Below, piece after piece: positions 23,939 to 32,985 of a stretch of DNA of 55,730 bases; position 1 is the stretch's first letter, and every line of letters starts with the position of its first letter. The notes under the pieces were generated by a model. It saw only the letters and a program-made list of their open reading frames with translations. It was not told the DNA's origin and did not search any database. A program made the position numbers and the translations under genes. The DNA comes from Treponema sp. (GTDB lineage Bacteria; Spirochaetota; Spirochaetia; Treponematales; Treponemataceae). The DNA lies in the NCBI GenBank assembly GCA_017449265.1, contig JAFSJW010000016.1, positions 1 through 55,730 on the forward strand. Direction: 5' to 3'.

Positions 23939-24574
23939 ATGTCATTATTATTATGTGAGAATCTTAATGTCGGGTACAATGGAAAAACCGTTGCAGCCGG
24001 AATAAATTTCAGCGTCGAAGAAGGCGATTATTTCTGCATTTTCGGAGAGAACGGAAGCGGAAAATCAACGCTGATGAAAACAATTCTGGGGCTTATTCCG
24101 CCAGTCTCAGGAAAAATAGAATTCTCAAAAGAGCTGAAAGGAAACCAGATTGGCTACCTTCCCCAGCTGAAAGATTTCCAGAAGAATTTTCCCGCGTCCG
24201 TTCAGGAAGTCGTGCTTTCGGGACGGCTCGGCTCGCTCGGAATATTTCCGTTCTACAGAAAGTCAGACTATCTTCTGATGATGGAAAACTTGTACAAGCT
24301 GGGAATCGCGGACTTGCGCAAAAAAAGCTACCAGAAGCTCTCCGGCGGGCAGCAGCAGCGTGTTCTTCTTGCGCGGGCCTTGTGCGCCGCAAAGAAAATG
24401 ATTGTCCTTGACGAGCCGGTTACAGGGCTTGACCCCGACTCTCAAGCCGAAATGTACGCCACAATTGAAAAACTCAATAAAAACGACAAAATGACAGTCA
24501 TAATGATTTCGCATGATGTCGGGGCCGCTTCCAAGTACGCAAACAAATTCCTCACGGTCGGAGAAAAAAAATGA
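23939..24574 (+). CDS. Metal ABC transporter ATPase, ZnuC-like
   Basis: This 211-residue ATPase has Walker A (GENGSGKST), signature LSGGQQQRVLLARAL and Walker B (MIVLDEPVTGLDP) with switch histidine ISHDV. The length and motifs fit the zinc/manganese family (ZnuC/MntB). The ATG at 23939 was chosen over a GTG at 23924, which lies inside the promoter. The permease start overlaps its stop by 4 bp. No metal-binding protein gene of ZnuA type is adjacent. Confidence 0.88.
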   Translation: MSLLLCENLNVGYNGKTVAAGINFSVEEGDYFCIFGENGSGKSTLMKTILGLIPPVSGKIEFSKELKGNQIGYLPQLKDFQKNFPASVQEVVLSGRLGSLGIFPFYRKSDYLLMMENLYKLGIADLRKKSYQKLSGGQQQRVLLARALCAAKKMIVLDEPVTGLDPDSQAEMYATIEKLNKNDKMTVIMISHDVGAASKYANKFLTVGEKK

Positions 24575-25401
24575 TTGAAAATCTTCTATATTATTTTCAG
24601 TTTTCCTTTGTGATTTACGCGCTCATTGCAGGCGTAATGATTGCGCTCTGCTCATCTCTTCTGGGGGTAACGCTCGTTCTGAAACGGCTCTCGTTCATTG
24701 GCGACGGTCTTTCCCACGCCGCATTCGGGGCTTTGTCCGTAGCAACAATTCTGAAAATCAGCGTACCAACATATTTCGTGCTTCCAGTCACAATTCTTGC
24801 GGCAGTCCTTATTTTATGCGCCGGAAAGAATTCCAAAATCAAAGGCGATGCCTCAATCGCGATGATTTCAGTCAGCTCCCTTGCGTTCGGCTACCTTCTG
24901 ATGAACATTTTCTCAGCTTCGGCTAATCTCTCGGGTGATGTATGCACTACGCTCTTTGGCTCAACATCAATCCTAACGCTCTCAAAAGGCGATGTAATCC
25001 TTTCTGCCGCATTGTCCGTGGGCGTTGTCATTTTCTTCGTGCTTTTCTACAACAGGATTTTCTCAATCACATTCGACGAAGACTTCGCCCGCTCCAACGG
25101 AATGAACACACGGTTCTACAACATCGCGCTGTCCGTCATAATCGCGGTAATCATCGTTCTTTCAATGAACCTTGTAGGCTCGCTTTTGATTTCCGCACTG
25201 ATTATTTTCCCAGCAATCTCCGCGATGCGAATTTTCTCAAACTTCAAATCCGTCACCGTCTTTTCGGCTATTTCATCAATCGTCTGCGCAATGACAGGAA
25301 TTTTCATCTCAATCCTTGCAGGAACGCCGGTCGGCTCAACAATCGTTGCAGTTGACTTTATCATGTTCGTCGTTTGTTATATCATCGGGAAATCATTATG
25401 A
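24571..25401 (+). CDS. Metal ABC transporter permease, ZnuB-like
   Basis: This 276-residue ABC-3 family permease has seven to nine transmembrane helices, starting ENLLYYFQFSFVIYALIAG and with LLGVTLVLKRLSFIGDGLSH and SLLISALIIFPAISAMRI, all typical of zinc/manganese permeases. It should form the membrane channel for the ATPase upstream. The downstream lipoprotein gene begins inside its stop codon, an overlap of 4 bp. Confidence 0.9.
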   Translation: MIENLLYYFQFSFVIYALIAGVMIALCSSLLGVTLVLKRLSFIGDGLSHAAFGALSVATILKISVPTYFVLPVTILAAVLILCAGKNSKIKGDASIAMISVSSLAFGYLLMNIFSASANLSGDVCTTLFGSTSILTLSKGDVILSAALSVGVVIFFVLFYNRIFSITFDEDFARSNGMNTRFYNIALSVIIAVIIVLSMNLVGSLLISALIIFPAISAMRIFSNFKSVTVFSAISSIVCAMTGIFISILAGTPVGSTIVAVDFIMFVVCYIIGKSL

Positions 25402-25973
25402 AAAAACTTATCAAAATTATAATCTACCTTTTGATTCTGCTCATCCTTTCGGCTTGCGAAAAAAAAAGCAAAACCGAAAAAATTACAGAAAACGAGAAGA
25501 TTGTTTCTTCCGGGCAGGAAAACGCCGACTTCATCTCACCTCTCCTTGATGCACCTGATTTTGTTCCTGACGCGCCAAAGCCAGAGCCAGTCGCAAAAAA
25601 GCCGAAAAGTTCCGCTTCATCTGAAAAAGTCGATTACGACCTTTCCAAGATGAACTACAACATGATTTCCGCGCTTACTTTTGATATGGCAATGAATTCG
25701 GACAAATATCTGGGAAAAAAAATCAAAATCCAAGGGCTTTTTTTCTCTCTTCTGAACGAAGATGTGAATCAACGCTTCTATGCGTGTCTTGTTTACGATG
25801 CCACGGCATGCTGTCAGGTTGGTCTTGATTTTGTTCTGAACGGAGAAAAAAAATACCCTGAAGATTTCCCTGCGGAAAGAACGGAGATTGAGATTACTGG
25901 CATTTACGAAACACGAAAAGCCGGCAACATCGAGTACAATTGCCTTGTCTGTGACCAAATCAAGATACTTTAG
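25398..25973 (+). CDS. Lipoprotein encoded with the metal ABC transporter
   Basis: This 191-residue lipoprotein (signal peptide ending LILSACEKK) has a low-complexity Lys/Pro/Glu linker, then a compact domain from about residue 80. That domain contains YLGKKIKIQGLFFSL, ACLVYDATACCQVGLDF, EDFPAERTEIEITGIYET and YNCLVCDQIKIL, suggesting an OB-like beta barrel with four conserved cysteines. Similar small lipoproteins occur beside zinc transporter genes in Clostridia and treponemes as I recall; function is undefined. Translational coupling to the permease supports a role in the same metal-uptake process. Confidence 0.7.
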   Translation: MKKLIKIIIYLLILLILSACEKKSKTEKITENEKIVSSGQENADFISPLLDAPDFVPDAPKPEPVAKKPKSSASSEKVDYDLSKMNYNMISALTFDMAMNSDKYLGKKIKIQGLFFSLLNEDVNQRFYACLVYDATACCQVGLDFVLNGEKKYPEDFPAERTEIEITGIYETRKAGNIEYNCLVCDQIKIL

Positions 25974-26039
25974 ACTTTTGATTTTTTTCTAAATCCGCCT
26001 TGTTTTTCTTGAATAATTCTGCTATTGTTTAAACATTAT

Positions 26040-26113
26040 GATCCTGTAGCTCAGTTGGATAGAGCGGCTGCCTCCTAAGCAGCAGGTCGCACGTTCGATT
26101 CGTGTTAGGATCA
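26040..26113 (+). tRNA. tRNA-Arg (anticodon CCT)
   Basis: A cloverleaf can be drawn with acceptor arm GATCCTG/TAGGATC, D arm GCTC/GAGC, anticodon stem GCTGC/GCAGC around loop CTCCTAA, and T arm with TTCGATT. The anticodon in the loop is CCT, which reads AGG. The 3' CCA is not encoded. Confidence 0.93.
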
Positions 26114-26144
26114 TTAATTTAGCTCAGGCTTCCGCCTGATATTC

Positions 26145-26218
26145 GGGGGCGTAGCTCACCTGGCTAGAGCGCTACAATGGCATTGTAGAGGTAGTCGGTT
26201 CAAGTCCGATCGTCTCCA
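26145..26218 (+). tRNA. tRNA-Ala (anticodon GGC)
   Basis: Acceptor arm GGGGGCG/CGTCTCC, D arm GCTC/GAGC, anticodon stem CTACA/TGTAG with loop ATGGCAT, and T arm GTCGG/CCGAT with loop TTCAAGT. The anticodon is GGC. It lies 31 bp downstream of tRNA-Arg, so the pair is probably co-transcribed. No encoded CCA. Confidence 0.93.
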
Positions 26219-26226
26219 TAATTTTT

Positions 26227-26760
26227 ATGACCGAGCATAATCTTTCTTTGATTTTCACTTTGCTTGCAGGCGTTGTTTTTGCCTTGCAGATTATATCCGT
26301 ACCACTCAGAAAAAAGAATCTTGCAAAAAAGGGCGGCAAGCTCGTTATGTCCCTTGAGAACGGAAGCATAGTTCGTATCCTGACGATTTTCATAATATCC
26401 GCTTTGATTATAGCCCTTGTTCCGCTGCGCAACTTTCCCGCATGGATTTCCGCCGTACTGCTTCTTTGCGCGCTCTTTGGAGAGAACTTCGCCGTAAAGG
26501 ACTTGTGCGCATTCGGGAAAGCCGGCATTTACGAGAACATGATTGTAACGGGACCAAACGCAATCTTGTTCGATGATATTTTTTCGCTCCCCACGCTTGC
26601 CTATGAGAATGACCCCGATACGGTCATGGTTGACAAGCAGAACATTCAGGTTATCACGAAAAACAATTCCACTATCACGCTGATTTTTGAATCGGAAGAA
26701 ATTCGAGAAACCGTCCTGAAAAAGCTCCTTGAGCTTCGCCCTAACTTAAACCCGAAGTAA
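26227..26760 (+). CDS. Membrane protein with three helices and a soluble C-terminal domain
   Basis: This 177-residue protein begins 8 bp after tRNA-Ala. Three hydrophobic helices (about 6-26, 49-68, 73-91) are followed by a soluble domain containing ENMIVTGPNAILFDDIFSLP, VMVDKQNIQVITKNNSTITL and a C-terminal helix (IRETVLKKLLELRPNL). That domain resembles a bacterial PH-like module, but the assignment is tentative. It lacks an obvious ribosome binding site. It ends 1 bp before the NrdG-like gene and is likely co-transcribed with it. Confidence 0.6.
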   Translation: MTEHNLSLIFTLLAGVVFALQIISVPLRKKNLAKKGGKLVMSLENGSIVRILTIFIISALIIALVPLRNFPAWISAVLLLCALFGENFAVKDLCAFGKAGIYENMIVTGPNAILFDDIFSLPTLAYENDPDTVMVDKQNIQVITKNNSTITLIFESEEIRETVLKKLLELRPNLNPK

Positions 26761-26761
26761 A

Positions 26762-27247
26762 ATGAATTATGCTGAAATAAAGGCGATGGATATTGCCGAT
26801 GGTCTTGGGATAAGGGTCTCGCTTTTCGTATCTGGCTGCCGAAATCACTGCAAGGGCTGTTTTAACGAATGTACTTGGGATTTTTCGTACGGGAAACCCT
26901 TTGATTCCGCCACTGAGGAAAAAATCATAGAGCTTTTGCGTCCGTCATACATCGCAGGTTTTTCTCTGCTTGGCGGAGACCCGTTCGAGGAGGAGAATCA
27001 ACAAGCCCTAGCTCCGTTTCTTGAGAAGATAAAATCCGTTTACCCAAAAAAAGACATTTGGTGCTGGACAGGATATTTGTACGAAGCGGACTTAAAATCC
27101 GACGGCGGAAAAAAACGCACGCCGTTCACGGACAGAATGCTTTCTTGCATAGATGTGCTTGTTGACGGGCCGTTCATTGAGTCAGAAAAAGACCTTACTC
27201 TAGATTTTCGCGGCTCCAGAAACCAGCGCATAATCAAATTACATTAA
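26762..27247 (+). CDS. Anaerobic RNR-activating protein, NrdG-like radical SAM
   Basis: This 161-residue protein has the radical-SAM [4Fe-4S] motif CxxxCxxC (CRNHCKGC, cysteines 26, 30 and 33), the glycine-rich region LLGGDPFEEE, and a C-terminal DFRGSRNQRI typical of NrdG. It installs the glycyl radical on the class III ribonucleotide reductase. No nrdD gene is in the window. Assignment to NrdG rather than another small activase is probable from length and motif order. The start overlaps the end of the preceding gene's translation region by spacing only. Confidence 0.85.
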   Translation: MNYAEIKAMDIADGLGIRVSLFVSGCRNHCKGCFNECTWDFSYGKPFDSATEEKIIELLRPSYIAGFSLLGGDPFEEENQQALAPFLEKIKSVYPKKDIWCWTGYLYEADLKSDGGKKRTPFTDRMLSCIDVLVDGPFIESEKDLTLDFRGSRNQRIIKLH

Positions 27248-27253
27248 AATCGC

Positions 27254-27288
27254 TTGAAAATCGCAATAATTCTCACCATGATAACAAT
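27254..27288 (+). promoter_or_regulatory. Promoter of metN, suggesting leaderless mRNA
   Basis: TTGAAA (27254-27259) and CATGAT (27277-27282) are 17 bp apart, which puts the start site at the metN ATG at 27289. No ribosome binding site precedes that ATG, and no SAM riboswitch fits in the 41-bp gap. Confidence 0.45.
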
Positions 27289-28329
27289 ATGCAAATTACG
27301 CTTGAACATTTGAAAAAAACTTATGAATCAAAAAAATCAGGGGAAGAAAACAAAACTTCTTTCATAACAGCAGTTAATGATATTTCCCTGAAAATTCCCG
27401 AAAACAAGATTTTCGGCATAATCGGAAAAAGCGGCGCGGGAAAAAGCTCGCTCGTGCGCCTGATAAGCCTCTTGGAAACACCAGATGAGGGAGCTGTCTA
27501 CTACGGCCAGAGGCGTGTTGACAATCTGAAAAAAGACGAATTGATTTTGCAAAGGCGCAAAATCGGGATGATATTCCAGAATTTCAATCTGTTCTCGTCA
27601 AGGACGGCTGGAAAAAATATCGCATACCCGCTTGAAATCTGCGGAACGCCAAAAGCCCAGATTGCCGAAAAAGTCAAGAAAATGCTTGCGCTGGTAGGGC
27701 TTTCTGACAGAGAAAATGCCCCCATAAGCACTTTGAGCGGCGGTCAGAAGCAGCGTGTGGCAATTGCCCGCGCGCTTGCCACTGAACCTGACATTCTTTT
27801 CTGCGATGAAGCCACGAGCGCGCTTGACCCACAGACCACACGCTCAATCCTTGACCTTATCAGGCAGATTCAAAAGCAAATGAACCTCACGGTCGTTATG
27901 ATTACGCATCAGATGGAAGTCGTGCGCGATGCGTGCGAGCTTGTGGCAGTCATTGAGAACGGAAAAATCGTGGAGCAAGGGACGGTCAAAGAAATCTTCT
28001 CGAACCCAAAAACTCCTACGACGAAAGAATTTTTGAAGAACCTAAAACCGAGCGACGAAAAAAATGTAGTCCGCTGGTCAGATGACGGAGGAACTTACAA
28101 CCTTCATTTCATCGGTGACACCACCGGAAAGCCGATTATGAGCCAGATTGCAAAGAACTTTGACATCAACTTCAATATCCGGGCAGCAGGAGTTGAAAAA
28201 ATCGTTGAAGGCGAAGTGGGTACTATGGTCGTTGATTTTTCAGGCAATGATGACGAAATCAAAAAGGCAATCGCATACCTTGAAGAGAACGGGGTACGAG
28301 TCTCTTCAATTACAACGGAGGAAAACTAA
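27289..28329 (+). CDS. metN: Methionine ABC transporter ATPase
   Basis: This 346-residue protein has an ABC ATPase domain with Walker A (GKSGAGKSS), signature [15 protein letters not shown] and Walker B (ILFCDEATSALDP), then a C-terminal NIL domain (about 255-346, starting YNLHFIGDTTGKPIMSQIAK) that binds methionine and limits uptake. The NIL domain identifies it as MetN rather than a generic ATPase. The metI start follows directly after its stop with no gap. Confidence 0.94.
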   Translation: MQITLEHLKKTYESKKSGEENKTSFITAVNDISLKIPENKIFGIIGKSGAGKSSLVRLISLLETPDEGAVYYGQRRVDNLKKDELILQRRKIGMIFQNFNLFSSRTAGKNIAYPLEICGTPKAQIAEKVKKMLALVGLSDRENAPISTLSGGQKQRVAIARALATEPDILFCDEATSALDPQTTRSILDLIRQIQKQMNLTVVMITHQMEVVRDACELVAVIENGKIVEQGTVKEIFSNPKTPTTKEFLKNLKPSDEKNVVRWSDDGGTYNLHFIGDTTGKPIMSQIAKNFDINFNIRAAGVEKIVEGEVGTMVVDFSGNDDEIKKAIAYLEENGVRVSSITTEEN

Positions 28330-29073
28330 ATGGATAACGAAGCTGTTGATACGGTGAACTTGCTTTTCGCGGAAGAAGAAGATATGTTTCTTGACCGCAT
28401 AGTTGATTTTCTTGACGAGCTGAACCCGAACATTATTCCGCTGGCCTCGTCCACATTCCAGACGCTGGAGATGGTGTTTCTGTCTACGCTCATTGCGTTC
28501 GCAATCGGATTCCCGCTGGGAATTCTCCTGAACAGCACGAACAAGTACGGAATCACTCCAAAGCCCGTCCTGAATCAGGTTATGAGCCGCATTATCGATG
28601 TTTTGCGCTCATTCCCGTTCGTAATCCTGATGATTATCCTGCTTCCGTTCACACGCCTTGTGCTTGGCACGGCAATCGGAACGGGCGCAACAATCATTCC
28701 GCTTTCCATAGCCGCAGCTCCGTTCGTGGCGCGAATCACGGAGACAGCCCTTGCCGAAGTTGATCCAGGCATGATTCAGGCAGCGCGGGCAATGGGCTCA
28801 ACGAACGCCCAGATAATCCGCAAGGTTCTTGTCCCGGAGGCAATGCCTTCCGTAATCTCAGGAATCACGCTCACAATCATAAACCTTGTCGGCTACTCGG
28901 CTATGGCAGGAACGCTCGGAGGCGGCGGACTCGGAGACCTTGCAATACGGTACGGCTACCAGCGGTTCCAGACGGATGTTATGATTGCGGCTGTAATCGT
29001 CATCATAGTAATCGTCGCGCTTATTCAGTTTATTGGAACGCGCCTTTGCAACAAAATGATGAGCAAGCGATAA
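28330..29073 (+). CDS. metI: Methionine ABC transporter permease
   Basis: This 247-residue permease has five or six helices and the MetI motif PFVARITETALAEVDPGMIQ followed by ARAMGSTNAQIIRKVLVPEA, and the conserved YSAMAGTLGGGGLGDLAIR. The N-terminus (about 1-40) is longer and more acidic than in many MetI proteins. It forms the methionine channel with MetN. A separate promoter lies between it and metQ. Confidence 0.94.
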   Translation: MDNEAVDTVNLLFAEEEDMFLDRIVDFLDELNPNIIPLASSTFQTLEMVFLSTLIAFAIGFPLGILLNSTNKYGITPKPVLNQVMSRIIDVLRSFPFVILMIILLPFTRLVLGTAIGTGATIIPLSIAAAPFVARITETALAEVDPGMIQAARAMGSTNAQIIRKVLVPEAMPSVISGITLTIINLVGYSAMAGTLGGGGLGDLAIRYGYQRFQTDVMIAAVIVIIVIVALIQFIGTRLCNKMMSKR

Positions 29074-29098
29074 TCAGTCAGCTTGTTTAAAAAAAAGC

Positions 29099-29127
29099 TT
29101 GACAATAATTCGTAAAATGATTATAAC
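29099..29127 (+). promoter_or_regulatory. Promoter of metQ
   Basis: TTGACA (29099-29104), 17 bp, TATAAC (29122-29127). An AGGAG ribosome binding site follows before the metQ ATG. metQ can thus be expressed apart from metNI, consistent with a need for excess binding protein. Confidence 0.75.
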
Positions 29128-29167
29128 TAAATCATACTAAACCAATAGGAAATAGGAGATTATAATT

Positions 29168-29950
29168 ATGAAAAAACTTTTGTCTTTTGCGGCAATTTTG
29201 CTCGCAGCTTTCGCCTCTTTTGCAGACGGAAAAGTTCTTAAAGTCGGAGCTACTCCGGAGCCTCATGCAAAAATCCTGAATTTGGTCAAAGCAGACCTCA
29301 AAGAGCAGGGAATTGACCTTCAGGTTATCGAGTTCACTGATTATGTCGTTCTGAACAATGTCCTTGAGTCAGGAGAAATCGACGCGAACTACGACCAGCA
29401 CATTCCTTACATGGAATCAACAAACAAAGAGAAAGGCTATCACCTGGTCAACGCAGGAGGAATCCATGTTGAGCCGTTTGCACTTTACTCAAACAAAGTA
29501 AAATCTCTCAAAGATTTCAAGAAAAAGGCAACAATCGCAATTCCAAACGACCCTACAAACGAAGGACGCGCACTTCTTCTCTTGCAGGAAGCAGGTCTTA
29601 TTGCCCTCAAGAAAGGAACAGGAATTACGGCTACAAAGAAAGACATCGCAAAGAACCCGCTCAAGCTCAACTTGAAGGAACTCGATGCGGCAACGCTCCC
29701 AAGAACGCTCCCGGATGTTGACGGAGCCGTTATCAACGGAAACTACGCTATTCCTGCTGGTCTTAGCGCATCAAAGGACGGATTGTTCGTAGAAGGCTCT
29801 TCATCTCCGTATGTGAACATTATCGCAGTAAAAGCCGGCAATGAGAAAAAGCCTGAGATTCAGGCTCTCGTAAAAGCATTGCAGAGCGACAAGATTAAAG
29901 AATTCATCAAGAGCACATACCCGAACGGAGAGGTTGTGGCTGTATTCTAA
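29168..29950 (+). CDS. metQ: Methionine-binding protein MetQ
   Basis: This 260-residue NlpA/MetQ family protein has the motifs LKVGATPEPHAKIL, NYDQHIPYMESTNKEKGYHL, AIPNDPTNEGRALLLLQEAG and DGAVINGNYAIPAGL that form the methionine-binding cleft. The N-terminus (MKKLLSFAAILLAAFASFADG) lacks a lipobox cysteine, so it is a secreted periplasmic protein rather than a lipoprotein, unlike many MetQ proteins. It completes the MetNIQ transporter. A strong terminator follows. Confidence 0.94.
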   Translation: MKKLLSFAAILLAAFASFADGKVLKVGATPEPHAKILNLVKADLKEQGIDLQVIEFTDYVVLNNVLESGEIDANYDQHIPYMESTNKEKGYHLVNAGGIHVEPFALYSNKVKSLKDFKKKATIAIPNDPTNEGRALLLLQEAGLIALKKGTGITATKKDIAKNPLKLNLKELDAATLPRTLPDVDGAVINGNYAIPAGLSASKDGLFVEGSSSPYVNIIAVKAGNEKKPEIQALVKALQSDKIKEFIKSTYPNGEVVAVF

Positions 29951-29985
29951 AAACAACAAAATCTGACAGTTCTGGAAGATAAAAC

Positions 29986-30043
29986 GGGGTTGCCCAAAAA
30001 GTTTCTGCGTGCGGCTGGGACTTTTTAGGCAACCCCAATTTTT
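29986..30043 (+). terminator. Terminator after metQ
   Basis: GGGGTTGCC pairs with GGCAACCCC and the stem extends through AAAAAGT/ACTTTTT, followed by AATTTTTT. The outer arm resembles elements near 34531 and 46705, so it may belong to a dispersed terminator family. Confidence 0.82.
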
Positions 30044-30058
30044 TAAATTTCGATAAAA

Positions 30059-32797
30059 TCAGAACTCCACATCGCCAATGAAGAATGTCTGCTTTATGTC
30101 GTCAAGCTGGAGCGTAAGAACCTGCTTTGACTGGTTCGCACGACCAAAGTTCGTGTACACTTCCGCCTGAACGATGACTGGCTGCAAGATTTTCTGCTGC
30201 CTGTTCCCGAAGTAGTTTGCCTCAATCTTGTAAACGCCGCGCTTTGCATTCTTTATGCAGAACTCCTCCGGACCGTAGCCCTGAGTAAAGTCGCGCGACA
30301 TTCTTCCGCCAAGAAGCGTCTGCTTATGGCCGTAGAAACACTTCTCGCCGTTCGGATCCGTTACCCACAAGTCCACATCACAATCGTCCGTGTTCCATGT
30401 CAGAACGATGCGCAAATCCATGTCAAAGTTTTCCATCAGCTTTGAATCGATTTTTGCCAAATCAAGCCGTTCGGTCTTTGCGCTCGCAATGATTGCGTTC
30501 ATGTCGTTCAGCGCAATCTGCTGAATCTCGGCGTAGCGGGAATCCCAGTTGCGGCTTGCCACATACCAGAGTGCATCTACGGCTTTCTGCCTGTCCCCGG
30601 CGCGTTCTGCGGCAAGAGCCAAATCCCTGTAGAACTGCGGAACTTCACTGCGCATCTTTGTCAGTTTTTCAAAAATGTAAGCAGCAGCCCCGAACTCGCC
30701 GCGCTCAACCAGCTTGTTTCCGAGAGCGCGCAAAATATCAGTGTTGTCAAGCTTAAGCTCCGCAAGATTAGAAAGAATCCTGACCGACTCTGCGGAAAGC
30801 CCTTCCTCGGCGAAATAATCCGAAACTTCCATATAAAATGCGGGCGAATTCTCGTACTGAGTTCTTAGCTCCAGATATTTTGCGTACATTTTTTCCGTAG
30901 CCGTTTTCTTAAGGACAGAAATATAGTCCGCATTTGAACTCCATGCCTGAAGCTTGACTCCGGCCTGCTTTCCGTTCTCCGCGCTGTTCAGGTTCTCAGC
31001 CGCGCTCTTTTGAACTGGCGCGCCCGCCGCCATTTTCGCAGACGCCATCGGTGCGGGAGCGTCATCCATGCGCATCATCTGCACAGACTCCACCTGCATT
31101 TCCAAATTTGCAGCCCTATCTCCAGCCAGAACAGGAGCATTCCGAGCCATAAGGCGGCGTGCTGCCGACTTTGCAACAGGTTTTTCCTTTGCATCTTCCT
31201 CAAAATCTTTCGCAGTCTTTTTCCACCACTTCTTGAATTCCTCAAATTTCGTGAACACAATGTCAGGAATTTTCGTAGAAACAGACGGCTTGGACTGGTT
31301 CTGGCGCGAAACAATCTTGTCGTACTCAGCCTTAAGCTCTGGCGGCGGCACAATTCCGTAGCGCACATAATCGCTCACATTCTCAAGAACGATAAGCGAT
31401 GTTTCGTCAGTAACAATTGAAAATTCTTTGGCAAGCCTGAGGATTTCGGATTTGTTCGTCTCAGAGTCAAGCTCCAGCTCCGCCATTTTCTTCATCGCCC
31501 AAATACGGGTAATTTTTCCGGATTCTTTTGAGTCAACTGCGCTAACAGTCTGCTCGATTGTTTTCTCAACTACTCCGTTTCGACCAATCATAATTCGGAG
31601 AAGTCCGCTTTTTTTTGCAAGTATACCAGAAACGGAAATTCCCTCAGAAACGACAGTTCCTTTCTGAGGGAAAACATCGTGTATTTCTTTTGAATTGAAC
31701 TCAACGCCCAAGACGCGCATAAGGTTAGCCGCAACAAGTTCCACAGCTTTCTTTGTGTCGGTGTCGTTCAAATTGACGAAAATTCCGTTCGTATCGTCAG
31801 CAATTTTTCTGAGTCGGGCAAAATTCGCGGATTTTGATGAGTTGATTGTATGCACTTTGAGCGAAGTCTTTTTTCCGAACTGAATGTCATCGTCCTCGCC
31901 AGAATTTTTCCAGTTGTCAATTCCGTCCGAGAAAAGCAGTATCTCATCGGAAGAAACCTTACTCAGATTAAGACGCAAATCAGTGGCTCCGTCAAAAATC
32001 TGTCCTTTCAAGAATTTATCAAGTTCTCCAATTGAACTTGCGTTCATTCCGAACGTTCTGACTTCGTTCACACTGGAGCTGAAAGTCACGACTGTCACTT
32101 CTTTCGTTGAGTTCGCTTCGATATATTTTTTGAGAAAATCAATTTCCTTCGATATATCACGATTTTTTCCAGAAGCCGATACATCGAAAAGAACGGTAAC
32201 AGACCGAACGCTTGCTTTGGCTGCTGCTGAATCGTACTGCACAGGCTCGTAAAAGCTGAAATATGTGTCTTTCCCCACAGTCTGCGTGAACACTGTACTT
32301 TTCGCGCTCTCAGGAATTTTTGCGAACGGAAGCTCTTTCTCAACGGTAACGCGAAGATGGCGCACGCCGTTTGCAGGAAGCGGATAAACCCTTGTCTTAA
32401 AGTTGTTTCCTTCGGTTTTTTCCACCAGCCCCGGGTCAACGCCACGGCGCACAATCTCCTCAAAAACCTGGCGACCTTTGTCTTTCTCAACCACGACCGC
32501 ATCGCGCATATTGCCATTTATATCAAGGGCAAAGCCAGAAACATTCTCTCCGACCTCAAGCGGGAACTCAAATTCGCCCTCAAGAATTCTGTTGGAACGG
32601 TTTTCTATCATGTACTCGATTGTAAGGGAAGAATAAGAGCCAATTGTCTCGGATTTTCGCTCAATCTCGTAAACACGGATTGCATCCTTAGAAGCGGAAT
32701 CCGTGTTTACGCGCACGGCCCGCCCAATTTCCTTATTCTGTGCAAAAACAGTACCGAACGCACAAAGCGTAAACAATACAGAAGCCATTTTTTTCAT
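30059..32797 (-). CDS. Secreted VIT/vWA/TPR/DUF2135 protein
   Basis: This 912-residue protein has a signal peptide (MKKMASVLFTLCAFGTVFAQ), a VIT domain (about 25-170), a von Willebrand A domain (about 195-370) with the MIDAS motif DVSAS and ILLFSDG, a disordered Ala/Met/Pro-rich stretch, a TPR-like helical region (about 690-800), and a C-terminal DUF2135 domain (about 810-912) with VDLWVTDPNGE and QGYGPEEF. The domain order is reminiscent of inter-alpha-trypsin-like surface proteins and suggests metal-dependent ligand or adhesion binding. It starts at the ATG at 32797, preceded by a G-rich ribosome binding site. No partner is evident. Confidence 0.85.
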   Translation of the reverse strand: MKKMASVLFTLCAFGTVFAQNKEIGRAVRVNTDSASKDAIRVYEIERKSETIGSYSSLTIEYMIENRSNRILEGEFEFPLEVGENVSGFALDINGNMRDAVVVEKDKGRQVFEEIVRRGVDPGLVEKTEGNNFKTRVYPLPANGVRHLRVTVEKELPFAKIPESAKSTVFTQTVGKDTYFSFYEPVQYDSAAAKASVRSVTVLFDVSASGKNRDISKEIDFLKKYIEANSTKEVTVVTFSSSVNEVRTFGMNASSIGELDKFLKGQIFDGATDLRLNLSKVSSDEILLFSDGIDNWKNSGEDDDIQFGKKTSLKVHTINSSKSANFARLRKIADDTNGIFVNLNDTDTKKAVELVAANLMRVLGVEFNSKEIHDVFPQKGTVVSEGISVSGILAKKSGLLRIMIGRNGVVEKTIEQTVSAVDSKESGKITRIWAMKKMAELELDSETNKSEILRLAKEFSIVTDETSLIVLENVSDYVRYGIVPPPELKAEYDKIVSRQNQSKPSVSTKIPDIVFTKFEEFKKWWKKTAKDFEEDAKEKPVAKSAARRLMARNAPVLAGDRAANLEMQVESVQMMRMDDAPAPMASAKMAAGAPVQKSAAENLNSAENGKQAGVKLQAWSSNADYISVLKKTATEKMYAKYLELRTQYENSPAFYMEVSDYFAEEGLSAESVRILSNLAELKLDNTDILRALGNKLVERGEFGAAAYIFEKLTKMRSEVPQFYRDLALAAERAGDRQKAVDALWYVASRNWDSRYAEIQQIALNDMNAIIASAKTERLDLAKIDSKLMENFDMDLRIVLTWNTDDCDVDLWVTDPNGEKCFYGHKQTLLGGRMSRDFTQGYGPEEFCIKNAKRGVYKIEANYFGNRQQKILQPVIVQAEVYTNFGRANQSKQVLTLQLDDIKQTFFIGDVEF

Positions 32798-32985
32798 AAC
32801 GCCCCCCAAAAAAATGTTTTCAATAAGAAAACCGCAAAGCGTGCATTAGTTACGCCATTCGGCGATTGGTATTGCAGAGAGTCCCACCGCAATTAAAGAT
32901 TATTTTACAGCAAGTGCTTCGTTCTGTCAGCTTTTTTCCTAAACCCAAAAAATCAATTACCGATATTCAAAAGGTGAGGTTAAAA

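Noticed and set aside
27248..27288. SAM or methionine riboswitch before metN
   Set aside because: Only 41 bp separate the genes, with a promoter in them; no room for a riboswitch fold.
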